Shown one piece after another: positions 58,368 to 64,000 of a stretch of 64,000 nt of DNA. How positions within the stretch are numbered: position 1 is the stretch's first letter; each line of letters opens with the position of its first letter. The position numbers were made by a program, and so were the translations under genes. The notes beneath the pieces were generated by a model, which searched no databases, was not told the origin of the DNA, and saw nothing but the letters and a program-made list of their open reading frames with translations. This stretch comes from Nymphaea colorata (taxonomy: Eukaryota; Streptophyta; Magnoliopsida; Nymphaeales; Nymphaeaceae): positions 23,586,742-23,650,741 of the forward strand of contig NC_045141.1 in NCBI RefSeq assembly GCF_008831285.2, written 5' to 3'.

Positions 58368-60623
58368 ATGAAGGGAATGCCCTTTAATTTTGCGGGAAAG
58401 GGGGTTCCAGTAGCGGCGACAGACATTTGCGAGGGGAAGTGGAAGAAGGCGAGCAGCGAGCCCACCTCAGTGCTGGATACGCGCAGGAGTCCGAGTCCAA
58501 CGTCCACGTCCACCTTGTCTTCTTCTTTCGGTGGCGGTTCCGTCGACACCGCAGGAGGCGCCGCGGCCGTCTCCGGCCACCAGTCCCAGAAATGGCCACC
58601 GGCGGGTGAGCCTGTGAGGGTGGACTGGCCTGCTGAGCTCGTGGGAGGCGGGAAATGCGGGGTTGCGATGGATGAATGGGAGAACGTGATGATTGAGCCC
58701 TCCGCGGCCGGGGCAGAGCCGCAGGACAACGCCTTCCTGAGGTGGATGATGGGGGAGATGGACGATCCCCTGAAGCTACAGCATTGTGCTGCTAATGCTA
58801 ACGCCAACGGTGGTGGTGGAGGTGGCGGCGGCGCTGGTGGTGGTGCCGTTCCGTTTATTGATCCCGTTGAGACGGGGTTCGCTATTGATCCTGCTGCCTT
58901 CGGGTTTACTTCTGGTTTCGTCGATTCCTCTTCCATTGGCGGAGTTGTTCCTGGGAACGCTTTGATGGGAAGCTTCCCTAACGTCTCGAAGCTCATTCCC
59001 TGCTCTATTGGTGGTGTCAATGGTGCTCACAACTCCCTGTTTCCGCCATCAACGAACCTTTCGCTTCCGGTTGCTACCCAGCCGGAAGTTTTCTATCCTC
59101 AGCAGCCGGAGCCACCCCTCGTGGAGGAAAAACCTCAGATTTATTCGTTTCCCAATCCGGTGCAGCCGAATTTGGGGTTTTACCTGCCAGACGTGCCGGT
59201 TGTCCCTCCGGCGAAGCGCCACCAGGCGGCACTAGACCAGGTGTGTCCGTCACCTCTCCCTGCCCAGCCCCTCTCTCTCCCTCTCTTAGTAAAGCAGGAG
59301 ATGCAGATCCCGCATTCGAACAAGGTGCCATTCTCCGATTCCGGGCAGGAATTGTTTCAGAAGCAGCACCAACAGAAGCAGCAGCAGGCTGTAGGTTTGC
59401 TGCTGCAGCAGCAGCAGCAGCAACAACAACAACAACAACAACAGAAGGCCAGATCGAGGCCTGGTTCCGTCTTCGGCCCGAGCTCTGACGACGCGGCGCA
59501 AGTAGCCATGGTGAACCAGCTCCGCCAGGCTGCGGAGCTCGCCGAAGCCGGGAATTCTGTTAACGCCAGGGCGATATTGGCGCGGCTCAATCACCACCTA
59601 TCCTCACCTGTGGGGAACCCCCTCCATAGGGCTGCTTTCTACTTCAAGGAGTCTCTCCTCAACCTTCTCGGCAACAGGAATGGCGGCCCGACCCCTGGTG
59701 GCGCCGCCGCCACGGCAGCTTTGGCACCGGTAACCTATTCCCCCAGGGAAGTCGTTCTCAGGATAGGTGCATACAAGGCCTTTTGTGAGATCTCCCCATT
59801 GGTGCAGTTCGCTAGCTTGACTTGCAACCAGGCTCTGCTAGAGACCCTCAATGGCCCATCTGTGATTCACATCCTCGATTTCGACATTGGATTCGGCGGT
59901 CATTGGGCCTCTTTCATGCAGGAGATTGCGCCGAAGATCGGCGGCGCGTACTCTCTTCGTATCACTGCATTTACTTCACCATCTTCGCATGATCCGCTAG
60001 AGATTGCGCTCACTCGGGAGAACCTCACGAACTTCGCCCGTTCCCTTGATATACCCTTCGAATTCAATGCCATCAATCTAGACTCGTTCGATCCTTCATT
60101 GTTCAATATGTACAACTCGAATGAGGTCGTCTTCGCCAACTTCCCTGTTTCCTCTCACCGCCTGTTCGCTTCAGGATCACTGCCATCTTTGCTTCGATTC
60201 ATCAAACAGCTCTCTCCCAAATTGGTCGTTTCAGTGGACCACGCCTGTGACAGAACAGACCTCTCGTTCTCGCAGCATTTCCTAAATGGGTTGCAATTCT
60301 ATTCCCTGCTTTTTGACTCCCTCGACGCCATGAATGCTAACACGAATACTCTCCGGAAAGTGGAGTCCCTTCTTCTGAAGCCAAAAATCGAGTCTCTTGT
60401 TGCTAGTCGCCATCGAGCAGCGGAGAAACTCCCTCCGTGGAGAAGCCTGTTCATTTCTGGAGGCTTCACGCCGGTTCCATTCAGCAATTACGCAGAGACA
60501 CAAGCAGAATGCCTCATTAAGCGGCTCAATTTGCGGGGATTCCATGTTGAGAAGCAGCAAGCTTCGCTTCTCCTCCTTTGGCAGCGACAGGAGCTCGTGT
60601 CTGCATCTGTGTGGAGGTGCTGA
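58368..60623 (+). CDS. HAM-like (SCL6/22/27 group): GRAS transcription factor, HAM/SCL6-type, miR171 target
   Basis: One uninterrupted frame encodes 751 residues. The ATG at 58368 directly follows an in-frame TAG (58365-58367). The N-terminus MKGMPFNFAGKGV and the block DEWENVMIEPS...NAFLRWMMGEMDDP are typical of the HAM subfamily. The middle has a Gly run, a Pro-rich part and a 13-residue Gln run. The GRAS domain occupies about residues 380-751: leucine-repeat I with VNQLRQAAELAEAGNSVNAR, the VHIID counterpart VIHILDFDIGFGGHWAS, the LHRII/PFYRE region, and a SAW end SASVWRC. In other plants HAM proteins act with WUSCHEL-type homeodomain proteins to keep shoot meristem cells undifferentiated and are limited by miR171. 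Length exceeds the usual 550-700 residues through the N-terminal low-complexity parts. Absence of coding introns is normal for the family. Confidence 0.96.
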   Translation: MKGMPFNFAGKGVPVAATDICEGKWKKASSEPTSVLDTRRSPSPTSTSTLSSSFGGGSVDTAGGAAAVSGHQSQKWPPAGEPVRVDWPAELVGGGKCGVAMDEWENVMIEPSAAGAEPQDNAFLRWMMGEMDDPLKLQHCAANANANGGGGGGGGAGGGAVPFIDPVETGFAIDPAAFGFTSGFVDSSSIGGVVPGNALMGSFPNVSKLIPCSIGGVNGAHNSLFPPSTNLSLPVATQPEVFYPQQPEPPLVEEKPQIYSFPNPVQPNLGFYLPDVPVVPPAKRHQAALDQVCPSPLPAQPLSLPLLVKQEMQIPHSNKVPFSDSGQELFQKQHQQKQQQAVGLLLQQQQQQQQQQQQQKARSRPGSVFGPSSDDAAQVAMVNQLRQAAELAEAGNSVNARAILARLNHHLSSPVGNPLHRAAFYFKESLLNLLGNRNGGPTPGGAAATAALAPVTYSPREVVLRIGAYKAFCEISPLVQFASLTCNQALLETLNGPSVIHILDFDIGFGGHWASFMQEIAPKIGGAYSLRITAFTSPSSHDPLEIALTRENLTNFARSLDIPFEFNAINLDSFDPSLFNMYNSNEVVFANFPVSSHRLFASGSLPSLLRFIKQLSPKLVVSVDHACDRTDLSFSQHFLNGLQFYSLLFDSLDAMNANTNTLRKVESLLLKPKIESLVASRHRAAEKLPPWRSLFISGGFTPVPFSNYAETQAECLIKRLNLRGFHVEKQQASLLLLWQRQELVSASVWRC
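59404..59443 (+). repeat. CAG/CAA repeat encoding polyglutamine
   Basis: Mixed CAG and CAA codons encode 13 consecutive Gln residues in the GRAS protein, preceded by a Gln/Lys-rich stretch. The mixed codons suggest it is more stable than a pure CAG run. Confidence 0.95.
59573..59593 (+). promoter_or_regulatory. miR171 complementary site
   Basis: These 21 bases (GATATTGGCGCGGC followed by TCAATCA) are a perfect complement of the canonical plant miR171. They lie in the coding sequence and encode ILARLNH, the position where known HAM/SCL6 mRNAs are cleaved. This implies post-transcriptional control of the gene by miR171. Confidence 0.97.
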
Positions 60624-63600
60624 TCGTGAGGTACCGGGGCTTCATGGGAAGCGTAAACTGATTCTTACATGATAAATGCCTCTGTTATTAGTGATATGAT
60701 AGGTATGAAAACTTGCTGTTTTTCTCACCACTTCGCGTTTTGGTCTTTAATTCACTCTTATTTGTCTTCTTGTTGCGGGTATGGTCATGTCATTTTGTTC
60801 AGTTGGATGCGGGATTTATATACCAAGAAACAGGAAGATCTGGTGTAAGTTATCTTTGTTGTGAACGACGGGGCTATGTTCAGGGGTTCATGTTATGGTT
60901 AAATGACATGTATGGTAAATTACTAGCGCTAGCATGTAAAAAAGCAACAGATTCTGGTTTTAGATTTGTCTTAGTTGTACACGGAAGAGGGGAAAAGGAG
61001 TCCGATGAGGGCCTGAAATTTGTCTCCTTGTCTGATCAAGCAATTGCTGTAAACTATTCTTACGGATATTAACGGTGGATCTTTATTTAAATTCCTGTTG
61101 TGTTATGTTGCCGAGCAGTGTAAATGGCTGCTCTGCCTCTTGGTACATTTGATGACTTCAAACAAGGAACCCCTTGGTCATGGTTGGAAGGATGGTATCT
61201 CTTTACAGTTTGACAAAGCTTAAGGATTTTCTTGTTCGGTCGATGCAATGGGAATTTGGATTGCATTATTTTTCTGTGTGTTGGTATTTTTCCTCAATCA
61301 TATTTAAGTTCATTGCCAGCATGATCATGAAGTAAAATTCCTAACTTAAGCGCATTTGCATGTCGAAATGATGCAAGTATGCTTTGATCATTTAACTATG
61401 TTTTAGGTTCAAGTGCTTACAACCTCTACCTTTTTGTCGTGAACTCTGTGCCAGCGTAGTTTGTAGAATCTTTTGGTTATTCCCTTCCTCGAAGATTTTC
61501 CCTAGCTGAAATGTGGCCAATGCATTTTTTACTATTGCTCCCGTGAATATTGTTGTTTGTACAATCAAAGTTCTGATATGTAATGCCATCATTTCTTTTT
61601 GTGTTTGTAATTATTTTAAAGGATGTTATGGGTATAGTTATGCTAAACCCGGTTGCAGTTTTAGAACTGTTATAATCCATGTGCTTGTTGAAAACCAAGT
61701 CACTGATGCCCGACTTGAAATGAGTTTAGCAAATGCATTTTATCAGAAAGGTGATGTGATGAATTCTGCTAGAATTTAACTCAGCTATTGTGTCTTCTTC
61801 TTCCCTATCCTTCACATGGTGTTTCTTGTTTTGTTTTAATCAATGGTCTGTTTATTTTAGAGTAGCCTATAGTTCAAAGTAATCATAAAACATTGGCTGA
61901 ACCCACTTGTCTGGAACAATAAATGTTCTGCTAATACTCCATGATATCAGGGTTAATATTTTTGTTTCTACTTTGTATCTGTGATCAGCCTGTCAGGTGT
62001 GGGTCCTTCTGTAATGCTCAATTTAACCAAAGGCCATGTGAGTAACCGAGACGCAAGCAGTGCCTCTGGCGTTAAGAATTGGAATACCTGTGTGTGAATG
62101 TGTCTTTTTGTGCATGCCTTCATGCATTTTGAGAGGGGCAGATGAGCTTTTCTTATCCAGGGTGTTTAGTTTTTTTCCTAAGTGTCTTGTTCCCCTTGTT
62201 TTCTTCCTCTCTCTCTCGTTGTTGTCTCTTAGTCAAATTAAAAGGCAGAGCAGGCCTACAAGGACGCTGCTATTGCTTATATACAGAACAGAACATCTTA
62301 TTACCTCTCTGGCTCTCTTTGGATCCGTTGGAAAAGGATGAAACATTTTGTGCTCTTGCCTTACAGCTTGGGTCCCCGCTATGTAAATTCTTTTTTCTTT
62401 TTTTTTAAATCTTTCCTACCGTACAGAGGACACCCAACAAAATTATCTTGCCATGTTGAAGGTAGGTGACTGCAAATAAAGTATAGGACAGACGGCATTA
62501 TAATAGTTCCATGTGAACATGTTTAACGCAAAATGATAGCATGCTTCTTGGTTCCACTTATGAATTGTTTTGATATCTTCCATAAATTTAGTTGTTGGAG
62601 CAGGACAAAACAACTCACTGGAAGAGTTGATCGAACTAATTATAATATAGCCGCCCAGTTGTACTCGCCAACACAAACTCAATTGCGTGGTCTCTCGATC
62701 CTCCTCAACCACCTTCATACTAATATACTTGGAAACCGCACCCTTTGCATGTGCACCGTCTAAAGCAATTGCTGTCTAATGTGCCTTGAAAGTTCAGAAG
62801 GTATTAAACTACTTTTCTTTTGGCGTCTCCTTCTGGGACTTCATGTGAGGTTTCCCTTCTTTGATGTGATAAACCCTGATGACCAGAGTCATAAACACCG
62901 TTTTCATGTTTAGTTCCATTATAGACTCTTATGTCTTCGTTTTTGTCTCTTTTTCTCGCGCTGTCTCTAATCTTCAGGCCTGTAAGTTGCTTGTCATGCC
63001 CATGACATGCTCTCGTGATCGCACTTCGATGCCACAGATTCAGAAACTAGTTTAATTAGCTCCATTATTGATGAACCATGTTTGTTCTTCTACATTTCTA
63101 TCATGGCCCGCCCCATGTTCGATTCCAGAAAAGCTGTTATGTTTCACCTAGATAACAGCAGTTCCGAGTTACGCAGTTACAGACACATCTGCAATTTCAC
63201 TGTACTCCTCACTACAACAACCGCGGAGGGGTTATCGTTTAATCATGAATGCGGCCCTAACTGTCCGCTGGGTTTCAAAGAAATTAGTAGCGGGTGGGTC
63301 ATATTAAAAGCCTTTCGGTGTTGCCAATCCGCAACTGTTCTCTACGGTACATGGTCCCCTGGCAACTGTTCTTTTTAACGCAATTTTTTAAATAGGTTTG
63401 GTGAATCAACTGTTCTTTGGAATGGTATTGCCAAATGGTCGTATCATCAGCGGCAAACTGAGATGGAAAGGCAACCAATTTTTTTTTAAATTTTTGTTAA
63501 ACATAGTAACATGTTTGCTGATCAATTTTTAAGTTTGAAACACATAAATAAGTCTCTTCCGAGCTTATTATGCATATCGGCTAGAATGCCTGATCAGTCG

Positions 63601-63865
63601 GCGAAAGGATATGGCGTCGATATTGATCCTGACAACACTGGTATGGAAAATGGAGGGTCCAATACAATCTTTGATCATCCACCACTGATTAATTGATAAT
63701 TTATCGGTTCTGGTTTAATCAGCCTAAGCCTGTCTGCGTTTAATGGATCAACCTCAGACCGCAGGGGCCCGGTGCTAGTCCCTGTACGTGGTCAAGAAAT
63801 GGCTAAACCAGAAAGTGTTGAAAAGAAAGGGGTGTCCCAGCTTGCTTTTGTTAGTACAGCGTAAG

Positions 63866-63868
<3 letters not shown>
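60624..63868. other. 3' flank of the GRAS gene and intergenic DNA
   Basis: The first few hundred bases are probably GRAS 3' UTR. Frames at 60713, 61513, 62060, 62142 and 63082 have no recognisable domains, no consistent splicing and no codon pattern like the genes above. I see nothing else supportable. Confidence 0.4.

Positions 63869-63915
<47 letters not shown>
63869..63915. repeat. (GA)n microsatellite
   Basis: About 23 uninterrupted AG units; a likely polymorphic marker. Confidence 0.97.
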
Positions 63916-63919
<4 letters not shown>

Positions 63920-64000
63920 CTATTGCCTTTAAGGCAAAGGCACAATGGTAGGATTTGGATGATCTAAACACTTGAGAAATCTGACTTGGTTCAAGTTGTT

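Noticed and set aside
58364-59020. 218-codon minus-strand frame opposite the GRAS gene
   Set aside because: It is a shadow of the low-complexity GRAS N-terminus; its Pro/Ser/Ala runs mirror the Gly and other runs on the coding strand.

Overview
This is nuclear DNA of a flowering plant. Genes carry GT-AG introns and are few and widely spaced in AT-rich DNA full of microsatellites, MITE-like inverted-repeat elements and decayed Ty1/copia retrotransposons. The gene families (VAP27, plant-type glycerol-3-phosphate transporter, 8-cysteine hybrid proline-rich proteins, a miR171-targeted HAM-type GRAS factor) are land-plant families. I cannot name the species from the sequence alone.

Layout. Bases 1-3200 hold an unrecognised open frame running off the left edge, two diverged copies of one terminal repeat block, and a minus-strand copia remnant. 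A coding-like minus-strand fragment lies at 4688-4873. A complete 8-exon VAP27-type gene (minus, 5809-11037) is head-to-head with a 6-exon gene (plus, 12571-16715) for an acidic protein with a paired EF-hand module. I reconstructed both exon by exon, and every junction keeps the frame. A two-exon MFS glycerol-3-phosphate-transporter-like gene (plus, 21965-23707) follows. A 56-residue DUF4535/STMP1-like micropeptide gene is at 29819-29989 (minus). From 30 to 37 kb there is mostly repeat: a copia remnant split by a 181-bp element with an 8-bp target-site duplication, a 4-copy 57-bp tandem array, and a fold-back element.

From 37.8 to 43.5 kb there are two tandem paralogous hybrid proline-rich/8CM secreted proteins in the same orientation with matching promoters. 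From 44 to 57 kb there is no gene I can support. That stretch contains MITEs and a diverged tandem duplication (46.15-48.57 kb) whose junction carries a perfect 26-bp inverted repeat. At 58368-60623 an intronless 751-residue HAM/SCL6-type GRAS gene contains a perfect 21-nt miR171 complement. The last 3.4 kb shows no supported gene.

The genes do not form an operon or pathway; they are ordinary neighbouring plant loci. I saw no clear novel multi-gene system. The best leads are the palindrome at the duplication junction, the nested insertion in the copia remnant, the EF-hand acidic protein, and the extra cysteine shared by the two 8CM paralogs.
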